A DNA stretch of 64,000 nt from NCBI GenBank assembly GCA_964203655.1, contig CAXNMJ010000003.1, positions 156,719-220,718 on the forward strand, read 5' to 3'. The notes beneath the pieces were generated by a model. The model was not told where the DNA came from. It saw nothing but the letters and a program-made list of their open reading frames with translations, and searched no databases. Source of the stretch: BACL27 sp947488385. Lineage in GTDB: Bacteria; Actinomycetota; Acidimicrobiia; Acidimicrobiales; Ilumatobacteraceae. The translations under genes were made by a program, and so were the position numbers. Shown piece after piece: positions 9,176-17,937 of this stretch; position 1 is the first letter of the stretch, and every line of letters begins with the position of its first letter.

Positions 9176-9790
9176 ATGTCGACTGACACGCGACCGTTAA
9201 TAATTGCCTGTGGTGCGCTAGTCAGCGAACTTCGTGCAGTTTTAGAAGCTTCTGGTTTTGATCAAAGTGTCGAAGTCAAATATCTGCCAGCGAACTTGCA
9301 CAATCGTCCCGAGCATATTGCGCCGCAAGTTGGTGAACTGCTTGACCAAAATCTAAACCGATCGGTGTTTGTCGCCTATGCCGACTGTGGCACGGGAGGG
9401 CATCTAGATCAACTGCTGGCAAAGCATCCAAAAGTTCAACGCTTGCCGGGCGCCCACTGTTACGAGTTCTTTGCCGGGTCGGAGGCTTTTTTGTCGGCAC
9501 ACGATCAAGAGCCGGGAACTTTTTATTTGACCGATTTTCTGGCCAAGCATTTTGAGGCTTTGGTTTGGCAGGGGCTGGGGCTCGATGAACATCCAGAGTT
9601 GCGTGATATGTACTTTGGCAACTATCGCCGAGTCTTGCTTTTCTCACAAACGAACAATCTTGAAATAGTTGCAGCGGGAAAGGCCGCTGCGGCGCGTCTG
9701 GGTTTAGAATTTGAACACCGACATGTCGGCCTTGAAAGTTTTTCGAAATCAATACCGGTTACGTTTCTGAACTCGACCGCCAAGCAGTGA
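9176..9790 (+). CDS. DUF1638 protein, probable accessory to corrinoid methyl transfer
   Basis: 204 aa cytosolic protein of the DUF1638 family. Conserved features are YADCGTGG (Cys71) and RLPGAHCYEFFAG (His94, Cys95), with Cys12 near the N-terminus; the Cys/His set could bind a metal or a corrinoid (inference). Members occur beside methylamine-type methyltransferase genes in other organisms (general knowledge). It sits 13 nt after the corrinoid protein gene. No biochemical activity is assigned to the family as far as I know. Confidence 0.75.
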   Translation: MSTDTRPLIIACGALVSELRAVLEASGFDQSVEVKYLPANLHNRPEHIAPQVGELLDQNLNRSVFVAYADCGTGGHLDQLLAKHPKVQRLPGAHCYEFFAGSEAFLSAHDQEPGTFYLTDFLAKHFEALVWQGLGLDEHPELRDMYFGNYRRVLLFSQTNNLEIVAAGKAAAARLGLEFEHRHVGLESFSKSIPVTFLNSTAKQ

Positions 9791-9807
9791 AATAGGGAGA
9801 ATTTAAA

Positions 9808-10197
9808 GTGCCACGCGGAAGTAACGAAGTGATCGTAATCATGTGGCGTGATATTCCGGCACAAGTTAACGCCCAATCGGGTCGTGAGCGAAAACAAGTG
9901 CAACTACCCGAAAAGTTTCAGCGTGCGATTGACCGCGCGAAACGTAAGGCACATATCTACACGGCTGAAGAAGATATTGCACAATGGCGACGATTGAGCT
10001 TGCCGCTTAACGGAGATCTAACCGAGGCCGCTCAACGCGAAGCAGATCGTTTAGATGGCGAGTACTCTCGTGAGCGTCTCGGCAAGCTCGCATTTGCGGG
10101 TGGTTTTGAAGCTGATGTCAACGAGGCAGGCTTCTCGAACCAAGATTTGCTGGATCTCGAAGAGCTAGAAGAAAACGAAGAAAACGAAATCAAATAG
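9808..10197 (+). CDS. PF13769-type 'virulence factor' protein of unknown role
   Basis: 129 aa from GTG with AGGGAGAA upstream. The N-terminus EVIVIMWRDIPAQVNAQSG and the basic middle (QRAIDRAKRKAHIY) resemble the small family named 'virulence factor' (PF13769). That name is historical and gives no function. The C-terminus is an acidic tail rich in Glu and Asn. It lies between DUF1638 and the methyl-THF methyltransferase in an unbroken operon. A structural or chaperone role in the corrinoid pathway is a reasonable guess, not shown. Confidence 0.65.
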   Translation: MPRGSNEVIVIMWRDIPAQVNAQSGRERKQVQLPEKFQRAIDRAKRKAHIYTAEEDIAQWRRLSLPLNGDLTEAAQREADRLDGEYSRERLGKLAFAGGFEADVNEAGFSNQDLLDLEELEENEENEIK

Positions 10198-10231
10198 AAA
10201 ACCATTAAATATCAATTAAAGAGGAAAGAAA

Positions 10232-11134
10232 ATGACCGACACAATTATCTCATCTGCCACAAAAGAAGTTGTGATTGGATTTGGCCGACCATTCGTAATG
10301 ATCGGTGAGCGAATCAACCCAACAGGTCGCAAGATGCTGGCAGCAGAAATGAAAGAGGGCAATTTCAGTCGCGTTGAAGCCGATGCATTGGCTCAAGTTG
10401 CTGCTGGTGCTCACATGTTGGATGTCAATGCGGGTATCCCGCTTGCAGACGAGCCAGCACTTTTGGCTCGTGCAATCAAATTGGTTCAATCGATCACTGA
10501 TGTGCCTTTGTCAATCGACTCGTCAATTATTGAAGCGCTTGAAGCCGGCCTTGCGGTTTATCAGGGCAAGCCACTTGTCAACTCGGTTACGGGAGAAGAT
10601 GCAAACCTTGAGCGGGTGCTTCCACTTGTTGCAAAATACGGCGCCGCTGTTGTGGCAATTTCGAACGATGAAACCGGAATCAGCATGGACCCTGATGAGC
10701 GTTTTGCTGTGGCCAAGAAGATCGTTCAACGCGCAGCCGACCACGGAATTCCGGCAAGCGACGTGGTGGTTGATCCTCTCGTGATGCCAATCGGCGCAAT
10801 GGGCGATGCAGGTCGCACGGCTTTCAAGATCATTCGCCGTTTGCGTGAAGAACTCAAAGTGAACACAACTTGTGGTGCTTCAAACGTCAGTTTTGGTATT
10901 CCGTCGCGCAATAACATCACCGGAACTTTCTTGGCGATGGCGATCGGTGCCGGCATGACATCGGCGATCATGAATCCGTTGCACGAAGAAGTAAAGACAC
11001 TAGTTATGGCCGCAGACGTGTTGGTCGGAAACGACGAGAATTGTTCGGCATGGATTCGCGCAAATCGTGACCCCAACGAAGTGAACGCAGAGCGCACCGC
11101 CCGCAACAGTCGCGGTCGCCGCAGAACCGAGTAA
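10232..11134 (+). CDS. Methyltetrahydrofolate:corrinoid methyltransferase (pterin-binding, AcsE/MtvA-like)
   Basis: 300 aa TIM-barrel of the pterin-binding (DHPS-like) family. GERINPTGRK (residues 25-34), DVNAGIPLADEP, PLSIDSS and NSVTGED are the pterin-pocket signatures shared by AcsE, the MetH folate domain and MtvA/MtgA-type enzymes. It is predicted to move the methyl group from the corrinoid protein to THF, making 5-methyl-THF. A strong ribosome site (AAGAGGAAAG) lies 6 nt before ATG. Its size excludes full MetH. Confidence 0.9.
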   Translation: MTDTIISSATKEVVIGFGRPFVMIGERINPTGRKMLAAEMKEGNFSRVEADALAQVAAGAHMLDVNAGIPLADEPALLARAIKLVQSITDVPLSIDSSIIEALEAGLAVYQGKPLVNSVTGEDANLERVLPLVAKYGAAVVAISNDETGISMDPDERFAVAKKIVQRAADHGIPASDVVVDPLVMPIGAMGDAGRTAFKIIRRLREELKVNTTCGASNVSFGIPSRNNITGTFLAMAIGAGMTSAIMNPLHEEVKTLVMAADVLVGNDENCSAWIRANRDPNEVNAERTARNSRGRRRTE

Positions 11135-11143
11135 CAAAAAACC

Positions 11144-13162
11144 ATGGAGCGGCGCGTTGTCTTTACCCCGTCGGGGTTGGACGGCGTCGTGCCTGACGGC
11201 GTAACTGTTCTCGATGCTGCTCGTCAATTGGGTGTCGACATTGATTCTGTTTGTGGTGGTCGCGGAATATGCGGTCGCTGTCAGATCACTCCTTCAAATG
11301 GAGTCTTTGCAAAGTGGGGGATAACTGCAACCGAGACTTCGCTGTCTGGGTTGGCAGAAACTGAAACTAACTATCGGGCTAAGCGTGCATTGGTCCCAGG
11401 TAATCGACTTGGGTGTGCGGCGCGAATTTGTGGCGATGTTGTAATTGACATTCCAGCGATTAGTCAGGTGCATCGTCAAATCGTGCGAAAAGATTTAGAT
11501 CTAGATCCGATAATCGTCGACCCGAGTTTCAGCTTGTTTTATTTGACCATCCCTGAAGCGCAACTTGGTGATTCGGTGAGCGCTGCCGATGCTTTATCTA
11601 ACGCAGTTGCAGCACAACATAAGCGCAAAGCACCTGAAGTTGCTAGACGGGCCTTGAATACGTTGCACTCGGCGATGGCAAAAGCCGAAGGCGAAGTGAC
11701 GGTTGCAGTTCGACACACTGACGGCGCAGATCAAATCGTTGCTGCTTGGCCAGGTTTCGTTGATGCTGCATACGGAATTGCAGTTGACGTGGGCTCGACA
11801 ACAGTTGCTGGACACCTTTGCGAATTATTGACCGGAGAAATTGTCGGCAGCTACGGATTGATGAACCCACAAATTCGATTCGGCGAAGACCTGATGAGTC
11901 GCGTTTCGTTTGTAATGATGAACCCGGGTGGCGAAGTTGAGTTGACAAATGCAATTCGAGCAGCACTTAACGACTTGATTGCCAACTTGGTGAAAAATGC
12001 TGGCATTACTAAGTCGAATGTCCTCGAAATCACGATCGTCGGTAACCCGATTATGCACCACATAGTTTTAGGAATTGACCCAACGCCGTTGGGTATGGCC
12101 CCGTTCGTTTTGGCAACAAACGAATCAGTGAGCGGGTGGGCAAACGAACTTGATTTAGATTTGCCCAACGCCGCGTATTACGTCGGTCCGTGCATCGCTG
12201 GCCACGTGGGTGCTGATACTGCGGCCGCAATTTTGGCCGAAGGTCCGCATCGCTCGAAAGAAATGCAATTGCTCGTCGATATCGGCACAAACGCTGAAAT
12301 TGTTTTAGGAAATACGAGTCATCAATTTGCTGCATCAAGCCCTACGGGTCCTGCATTTGAAGGCGCTCAGATCAGTGCCGGACAAAGAGCCACAGCGGGA
12401 GCTATCGAGCACGTACGAATTGATCGAACGACACTTGAGCCTCGCGTGAAAGTGATCGGTTCAGAATTATGGAGCAACGAGCCAGGTTTTATTGAGTCAC
12501 TCGGCGACACTGTTGTAACCGGAGTTTGTGGTTCAGGCATTATTGAAGTAATCGCCGAAATGTATTTGAGCGGAATTATCGATACCGATGGCGTCGTGCG
12601 AGGTGAACTGACTTCGAAGTCAAGCCGAATTGTTAGCGATGAGAGAACCTTCTCATATTTGTTTTATGAACATGGCGATACCAAGTTGTACGTAACACAA
12701 AACGACGTTCGTGCGATTCAGTTGGCAAAGGCCGCGTTGCGCGCAGGTATTGATCTTCTCGTTGAGCACGCGGGCAACCCAGTTGTGCACGACATTCGTC
12801 TTGCGGGCGCTTTCGGTGCGCACATTGATCCGGTTTATGCGATGGTTCTCGGGCTTGTGCCGGATTGTCCGGTTGCAGGTGTTCGTGCAGTCGGAAATGC
12901 TGCAGGCGCCGGAGCCGTGCAGTCGCTTTTGTCGCGTAAGTTGCGTCAAGAAATGGAAGACACGGTGCGCAAAGTTACAAAAATTGAAACTGCAACTGAG
13001 CCAAGATTTCAACAATTGTTTGTCGAAGCAATGGCGTTTCCGCATAAGACGGCTCTGGCGCCGAACTTGGCAAAGGTGATTGACCTGCCTGCGCGAGACG
13101 TATCTTCTGCCGACGGTCAAGGTCGAGGCCCGTCTCGGTCGGGTCGCCGTCGCAGACCTTAG
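11144..13162 (+). CDS. RamA-like corrinoid activation protein: 2Fe-2S domain plus ASKHA ATPase domain (DUF4445)
   Basis: 672 aa. The N-terminal ferredoxin-like domain has Cys37-x5-Cys43-x2-Cys46 and Cys91, ligands of a [2Fe-2S] cluster. The C-terminal DUF4445/ASKHA region has GIAVDVGSTTVAGHL and LLVDIGTNAEIVLG, phosphate-binding motifs of the actin-hexokinase-HSP70 fold, plus GVCGSGIIEVIAEM. This class reduces inactive Co(II) corrinoid to Co(I) at the expense of ATP, and is needed because Co(I) is lost by oxidation, more so in air. It is preceded by the methyl-THF methyltransferase and followed after 22 nt by the MttB homologue. Confidence 0.9.
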   Translation: MERRVVFTPSGLDGVVPDGVTVLDAARQLGVDIDSVCGGRGICGRCQITPSNGVFAKWGITATETSLSGLAETETNYRAKRALVPGNRLGCAARICGDVVIDIPAISQVHRQIVRKDLDLDPIIVDPSFSLFYLTIPEAQLGDSVSAADALSNAVAAQHKRKAPEVARRALNTLHSAMAKAEGEVTVAVRHTDGADQIVAAWPGFVDAAYGIAVDVGSTTVAGHLCELLTGEIVGSYGLMNPQIRFGEDLMSRVSFVMMNPGGEVELTNAIRAALNDLIANLVKNAGITKSNVLEITIVGNPIMHHIVLGIDPTPLGMAPFVLATNESVSGWANELDLDLPNAAYYVGPCIAGHVGADTAAAILAEGPHRSKEMQLLVDIGTNAEIVLGNTSHQFAASSPTGPAFEGAQISAGQRATAGAIEHVRIDRTTLEPRVKVIGSELWSNEPGFIESLGDTVVTGVCGSGIIEVIAEMYLSGIIDTDGVVRGELTSKSSRIVSDERTFSYLFYEHGDTKLYVTQNDVRAIQLAKAALRAGIDLLVEHAGNPVVHDIRLAGAFGAHIDPVYAMVLGLVPDCPVAGVRAVGNAAGAGAVQSLLSRKLRQEMEDTVRKVTKIETATEPRFQQLFVEAMAFPHKTALAPNLAKVIDLPARDVSSADGQGRGPSRSGRRRRP

Positions 13163-13184
13163 GTCGGCGTGGCAGAATAGAAAC

Positions 13185-14723
13185 ATGTCTGAAGTAACAC
13201 GCACAAAACGGTCTGGAGGGCGAGCAGGTCGCCAAACCTTGAGAACTTCACACGAGCCTGATCGTGATGCTTTTATTACTCGGTTGATCAAGCCATACGA
13301 ACTTGTTTCTGATGAAGGTCTAGAAATTATTGAGCACAATGCCGACACAATTCTTGAAGAAGTTGGCATTGAAGTTCGCGACTATCCGTCGGCTATCAAG
13401 CGTTTCAAAGATGCTGGTGCAGATGTAGACGGCACACGGGTGCGCTTTCCTCGAGGTATGTGTCGGCAAGTAGTTTCTGCAACTGCACCGCGCGTCTACA
13501 CACAACACGCCCGTAATCCGATTAACAATGTGCAGATCGGTGGCGATGCAACAGTGTTCGCGCCTAACTACGGGTCGCCATTTGCTTTCGACCTTGACAA
13601 CGGTCGCCGCTATGCGACCATCACCGATTTTCAAAACTTCGTAAAACTTGCCTACATGTCGCCGCGCATGCACCATTCGGGTGGCACGGTGTGTGAACCA
13701 GTTGATATTCCGGTGAGCAAGCGTCACCTCGACATGGTTTACGCTCACATTAAATACAGCGACAAAGGTTTTATGGGTTCGGTAACTGCTGGTGAGCGTG
13801 CTCAAGACAGTGTCGAAATGGCACGCATTGGTTTTGGTGGAGACTTGCAAGACCGAACTGTGATGACGAGTTTGATTAATGCTTCGTCGCCACTTGTTTG
13901 GGACGCGTCGATGCTCGCTTCAGCTGAGGTTTACGCAACAAATAATCAAGCCACGATTATTACTCCATTTATTTTGGCCGGAGCTATGGCTCCATCTACT
14001 TCTGCAGGTGTCGCCACACAAACTTTGGCTGAAGCACTCGCCGGAATGATGTTCACTCAACTTGTTCGACCAGGCGCACCCGTAATTTTGGGATCATTCG
14101 CCTCGTCAATGTCAATGCAAACTGGTGCACCAACGTTTGGTACCCCTGAACCGGCGATTGTGCTTTACACAATGGCGGCTCTTGCGCGCCGACTCGGTGT
14201 GCCGTTTCGCTCGGGTGGTTCGTTGACCGCATCCAAACTTCCAGACGCGCAGGCTGCATATGAAAGTGCATCAACCTTGATTCCGACGTTGATGGCGGGC
14301 ACGAACTTCGTTTTGCACGCAGCAGGTTGGCTCGAGGGTGGCTTAGCAATTGGTTACGAAAAGTTTATTTTGGACGACGACCAACTCGGCATGATGGCAA
14401 CATTTGCAAAAGGCTTAGACATCTCACCAAACGGTCAAGCTCTCGATGCAATTCGCGAAAACCCACCAGGCAATCATTTCTTGGGCACTGCGCACACCTT
14501 GGCAAACTTCGAGTCGGCGTTTTATCGTTCGACAACGTCAGACAACTCAAGTTACGAACAGTGGCTTGAAGATGGTGGCGATGACTCGGCCAAGCGAGCC
14601 AACCGGATGTGGAAAGAACGGCTTGCGAACTATGTCGCACCGCCTCTAGACGACGCGATTGATGAAGAACTAAAAGAATATGTGACTAAGCGCAAAAATG
14701 AGTTGCCAGACACGTTTGGCTAA
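13185..14723 (+). CDS. MttB-superfamily corrinoid methyltransferase without pyrrolysine
   Basis: 512 aa from ATG 13185, as the upstream extension is inside the previous gene. It is a trimethylamine methyltransferase (MttB)-superfamily TIM barrel: EEVGIEVRDYPSAIKRF near the start and GAPTFGTPEPAIVLYTMAALARRLGVPF in the core. There is no in-frame TAG, so it belongs to the non-Pyl branch, whose studied members demethylate quaternary amines such as glycine betaine, proline betaine, carnitine or gamma-butyrobetaine. The choline-dehydrogenase-like and DAO genes suggest glycine betaine here (inference). The methyl acceptor would be the corrinoid protein at 8437. Confidence 0.92.
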   Translation: MSEVTRTKRSGGRAGRQTLRTSHEPDRDAFITRLIKPYELVSDEGLEIIEHNADTILEEVGIEVRDYPSAIKRFKDAGADVDGTRVRFPRGMCRQVVSATAPRVYTQHARNPINNVQIGGDATVFAPNYGSPFAFDLDNGRRYATITDFQNFVKLAYMSPRMHHSGGTVCEPVDIPVSKRHLDMVYAHIKYSDKGFMGSVTAGERAQDSVEMARIGFGGDLQDRTVMTSLINASSPLVWDASMLASAEVYATNNQATIITPFILAGAMAPSTSAGVATQTLAEALAGMMFTQLVRPGAPVILGSFASSMSMQTGAPTFGTPEPAIVLYTMAALARRLGVPFRSGGSLTASKLPDAQAAYESASTLIPTLMAGTNFVLHAAGWLEGGLAIGYEKFILDDDQLGMMATFAKGLDISPNGQALDAIRENPPGNHFLGTAHTLANFESAFYRSTTSDNSSYEQWLEDGGDDSAKRANRMWKERLANYVAPPLDDAIDEELKEYVTKRKNELPDTFG

Positions 14724-14733
14724 TAAAAGCCTC

Positions 14734-14739
14734 TAGTAT
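14734..14739 (+). promoter_or_regulatory. Leaderless -10 box of the MetF-like gene
   Basis: TAGTAT followed by six bases and ATG 14746. Transcription would begin at or next to the A of the start codon. It offers a separate promoter for the last three genes of the island. Confidence 0.5.
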
Positions 14740-14745
14740 TTCGGC

Positions 14746-15621
14746 ATGTCCATATTTTCCAGACTTAGTAAAACCTCACTTCGAGTAACGCCGGCGGTCA
14801 AGACGCTGGTCGGAAACATGCGCTACGAGTTGATTCCGATGAAGAGCATCGAACAAGGAATTCTCGACTTGCCAGCAGGCGCCCCAGTGTCGGTGACTTG
14901 TTCGCCAGTCAAAGGGATCTCGGCGACGCAAGAAATTTCGGCTCGTTTGATCGCATCAGGTCACGAAGTTGTGCCGCACTTTGCTGCGCGGCTTGTTGAA
15001 TCGCGTGATCATGTGCAAAAGCTTGCAACTTGGGTGCGCGAGCAGGGGATCAAAGAAGTTTTTTTGATTGCAGGCGACGCAGAACAACCAGCCGGACCAT
15101 ACACAGACGGCGTTGAGTTGCTGCGCGACTTTCTAGACAGCAATAGCGGTGTTGAGCGTGTTGGGTTTGGAAGCTACCCAGACGGTCATGCGTTCATCAG
15201 TCGCGAAGATTTGAGCACAGCATTGCATCACAAACAGAAATTATTGCAAGAGGCTGGCGTTCAAGGTCTTGCTTCGACTCAAATGTGTTTTGATATCGCG
15301 TTGATTCGTTCGTGGTTGAAACAAGAGCGCAACAACGGTTTCACAATGCCAATTCAGCTGGGTGTGCCGGGTGTTGTTGATCGCACACGATTGATGAGTC
15401 TTGGTGTGCGAGTTGGTGTTGGTGCCTCGATGCGTTATTTGAGCAAGAACCGCGCATCAATTATGAAGATGCTCTCACCAGCCGGCTACGACCCAACTGA
15501 GCTTGTGGCTGGTTTGGCCAAAGATGCAAAAGAATTGAACATTGTCGGTCTGCATTCGTTCACTTTCAATAGCGTTGCTGATACTGCAGCCTGGCAACGT
15601 GAGGTAATGGCAAGTCAGTGA
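14746..15621 (+). CDS. Methylenetetrahydrofolate reductase-like protein
   Basis: 291 aa, the length of bacterial MetF (FAD-binding TIM barrel). Readable blocks are SVTCSPVKGISATQEISARLIASG, EVFLIAGDAEQPAGPY and FDIALIRSW. The sequence is divergent from housekeeping MetF, and context suggests it runs in the oxidative direction, turning 5-methyl-THF into 5,10-methylene-THF. The electron acceptor is not evident. Its stop overlaps the next start (GTGA). Confidence 0.85.
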   Translation: MSIFSRLSKTSLRVTPAVKTLVGNMRYELIPMKSIEQGILDLPAGAPVSVTCSPVKGISATQEISARLIASGHEVVPHFAARLVESRDHVQKLATWVREQGIKEVFLIAGDAEQPAGPYTDGVELLRDFLDSNSGVERVGFGSYPDGHAFISREDLSTALHHKQKLLQEAGVQGLASTQMCFDIALIRSWLKQERNNGFTMPIQLGVPGVVDRTRLMSLGVRVGVGASMRYLSKNRASIMKMLSPAGYDPTELVAGLAKDAKELNIVGLHSFTFNSVADTAAWQREVMASQ

Positions 15622-16913
15622 AAACCGATGCAGTTGTAATTGGCGCGGGAGTCATTGGCGGCGCAGTTGCGTTAGAGCTCGCAAAAGCCGGTCGCTCGGT
15701 AGTGATCGTTGACAAGGGTTCAGCGGCTGGAGCCGGCTCGACGTCTGCGTCATCGGCAATCATTCGGTTCAGCTATTCAACTCTTGATGCTGTGTTGATG
15801 GCGTGGGAGTCGGCAACAGTCTGGGAAAACTGGGCAGAGTATCTCGGCGTGGTTGACCCCGACGGAATGGCAAAATTTATTCGCACTGGCTATCTGGTGT
15901 ACCGCACCGAGGGATACGACGGCGAAACCGTGCGCAAAATTTGGGACGAAATCGGAATCCCATACGACATATTGACTGCCGATGAGTTGCGCAAGAAGTT
16001 TCCCGCACTTGATGCCGGCAGCTACTGGCCACCAAAGACGATCGATGATCCTGCCTTTGGTGACGACGCAGTGGGCGAGTTGTCGGGTCTTTACGATCCA
16101 CTCAGCGGTTTCATGGATGACCCGATGTTGGCGGCGCACAACTTGGTGAACGCAGCAAAAGCACATGGCGCGCAAACTCGATTCAAAGAAGAAGTTGTTT
16201 CGATTGATAATGACGGCAAGAAAATTACTGGCGTAACACTGGCTAGTGGTGAAAAAATCGAAGCTGCAATTGTTGTCAATGCGGCAGGTCCGCATGCGAG
16301 CAAAATAAATCGCATGGCCGGAGTTGCCGAAGAAATGAATATTCGACATCGACCGTTGCGCCAAGAGGTCTATGTGGCCCCTGCTCCAAAGGGATTCAAA
16401 CTTGAAGACGACGCACCAATCGTGGCTGACCTAGATACGGGCATCTACTTCAGGCCTCATCCGGGCGGAACATTGAATCTCGGCGGTACTGAGCCAGCAT
16501 GTGATGACCTGCACTGGATCGAGGACGCCGACGATTGGCGTCAAGAAACGACCGTTGAAATCTGGGAGACGATGATGTTGCGTCTTGCGCGACGAATGCC
16601 CGAGTTCGGTGTGCCGGTTTCACCATCAGGAATTGGCGCTCTCTACGACGCGACTGACGACTGGGTGCCGATTTACGATCGCTCGAGCATCGACGGTTTC
16701 TATATGGCTTGCGGCACGAGTGGTAATCAATTTAAGAACGCTCCGCTTGCGGCGATTTTTATTCGGTTGTTGATTGAAGCTTCCGAAGCTGGCAAGAATC
16801 ACGACGATGAGCCAATTCAATACGTTGGTCCACGTTCTGGAAAAACTATAAACATTGGCGCGTTCTCGCGTTTGCGGCAAGCCTTGGTTACTTCTGGAAC
16901 GGTGATGGGCTAA
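15618..16913 (+). CDS. DAO-family FAD oxidoreductase, likely dimethylglycine/sarcosine-type demethylating dehydrogenase
   Basis: 431 aa from GTG overlapping the MTHFR stop. The FAD-binding GAGVIG is at residues 9-14, with VVIVDKG closing the beta-alpha-beta fold. FKEEVVSID, NAAGPHAS and the C-terminal GFYMACGTSGNQFKNAP are typical of DadA/SoxB-like enzymes. It lacks the folate-binding GcvT-like C-terminus of full dimethylglycine dehydrogenases. Its place between the MetF-like and homocysteine methyltransferase genes favours oxidation of an N-methylglycine left after the first corrinoid demethylation (inference). Confidence 0.8.
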   Translation: MKTDAVVIGAGVIGGAVALELAKAGRSVVIVDKGSAAGAGSTSASSAIIRFSYSTLDAVLMAWESATVWENWAEYLGVVDPDGMAKFIRTGYLVYRTEGYDGETVRKIWDEIGIPYDILTADELRKKFPALDAGSYWPPKTIDDPAFGDDAVGELSGLYDPLSGFMDDPMLAAHNLVNAAKAHGAQTRFKEEVVSIDNDGKKITGVTLASGEKIEAAIVVNAAGPHASKINRMAGVAEEMNIRHRPLRQEVYVAPAPKGFKLEDDAPIVADLDTGIYFRPHPGGTLNLGGTEPACDDLHWIEDADDWRQETTVEIWETMMLRLARRMPEFGVPVSPSGIGALYDATDDWVPIYDRSSIDGFYMACGTSGNQFKNAPLAAIFIRLLIEASEAGKNHDDEPIQYVGPRSGKTINIGAFSRLRQALVTSGTVMG

Positions 16914-16920
16914 TTCGCGA

Positions 16921-17925
16921 ATGCGAACTTCGCTTAGCGATTTAATCGCAACCGGAAAAATAATTCTCGCCGATGGTGCGACTGGTACAAACTATTTTGA
17001 ACTTGGCTTGACATCAGGTGAGCCACCAGAGTTTTGGCTTGACTCACACCCCGAACGTGTGACTGGTTTGCATCAACAATTTGTTGACGCGGGTGCAGAC
17101 ATTATTCTGACCAACACATTCGGCGCGAATCGCCATCGTTTGAAACTGCACAACGCCCAAGCGCGTACATACGAACTTGCCAAGAAGGCGGCTGAGCTTG
17201 CGCGAAACGTCGCCGACTCATGCGCGCGGCCAGTTGTCGTGGCTGGCTCGGTTGGTCCGACTGGCGAATTGTTTGACCCACTCGGTGCGCTGACACATGA
17301 TGAGGCCGTCGACACTTTTGAAGAACAGATCCGTGGATTAAAAGACGGAGGCGCCGATGTTGCATGGATCGAAACAATGTCGGCGATCGAAGAGGTTCGT
17401 GCAGCGGCTCAGGCTGCGATCAACGTGGGCATGCCATATGTGGCGACATGCAGTTTTGATACGGCTGGTCGCACAATGATGGGTCTGAAACCAGATGGCT
17501 TGGCAAATGTTTTTGCTGATCTGGCGGTGCCTCCGGTTGCCATGGGTGCAAATTGTGGCGTCGGCGCATCTGACATTTTGGTTACAGCACTCGAGATGGG
17601 GGCGACTGCCGACCATGCGCACATTCCGTTGATAACGAAAGGCAACTGTGGTATTCCACGATTTGAAGGAATTGAAATCAAATATTCTGGAACACCTGAA
17701 CTGATGTCGAAATATGCCGACATGGCGGTGAATGCAGGAGTGCGAATCGTGGGTGGCTGTTGCGGAACTTCACCAAAACATCTTGCGGCGATGCGTCAAG
17801 CGATTGATAATCATGTTGAGGGGCCACGACCGACTATCGAATCAATTATTCAAAATATTGGCCCGCTGACAAACAAGCCGCCGACTGACAATGATCCGAA
17901 TCGCCGAAAGTCGCGACGCGGTTAA
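16921..17925 (+). CDS. Betaine/homocysteine S-methyltransferase family protein
   Basis: 334 aa. The homocysteine-binding TIM barrel begins DGATGTNYFELGL and has zinc ligands Cys212 (GANCGVG) and Cys280-Cys281 (GGCCGTSPKH). It is the size of BHMT/MmuM-type enzymes or the first module of MetH. It may take methyl groups directly from betaine, or from the corrinoid protein, to make methionine, linking the degradation route to SAM supply (inference). The C-terminus is basic and unstructured. It ends the plus-strand island, convergent with pfkB. Confidence 0.88.
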   Translation: MRTSLSDLIATGKIILADGATGTNYFELGLTSGEPPEFWLDSHPERVTGLHQQFVDAGADIILTNTFGANRHRLKLHNAQARTYELAKKAAELARNVADSCARPVVVAGSVGPTGELFDPLGALTHDEAVDTFEEQIRGLKDGGADVAWIETMSAIEEVRAAAQAAINVGMPYVATCSFDTAGRTMMGLKPDGLANVFADLAVPPVAMGANCGVGASDILVTALEMGATADHAHIPLITKGNCGIPRFEGIEIKYSGTPELMSKYADMAVNAGVRIVGGCCGTSPKHLAAMRQAIDNHVEGPRPTIESIIQNIGPLTNKPPTDNDPNRRKSRRG

Positions 17926-17937
17926 AAAGTAGACGCG

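Noticed and set aside
12653..13369. Long minus-strand open frame of 238 codons
   Set aside because: It is antisense to the RamA-like and MttB genes, with composition of a shadow frame and no recognisable motif.
13185..14723. Possible pyrrolysine codon in the MttB homologue
   Set aside because: No in-frame TAG occurs; the gene is a full-length non-Pyl member.
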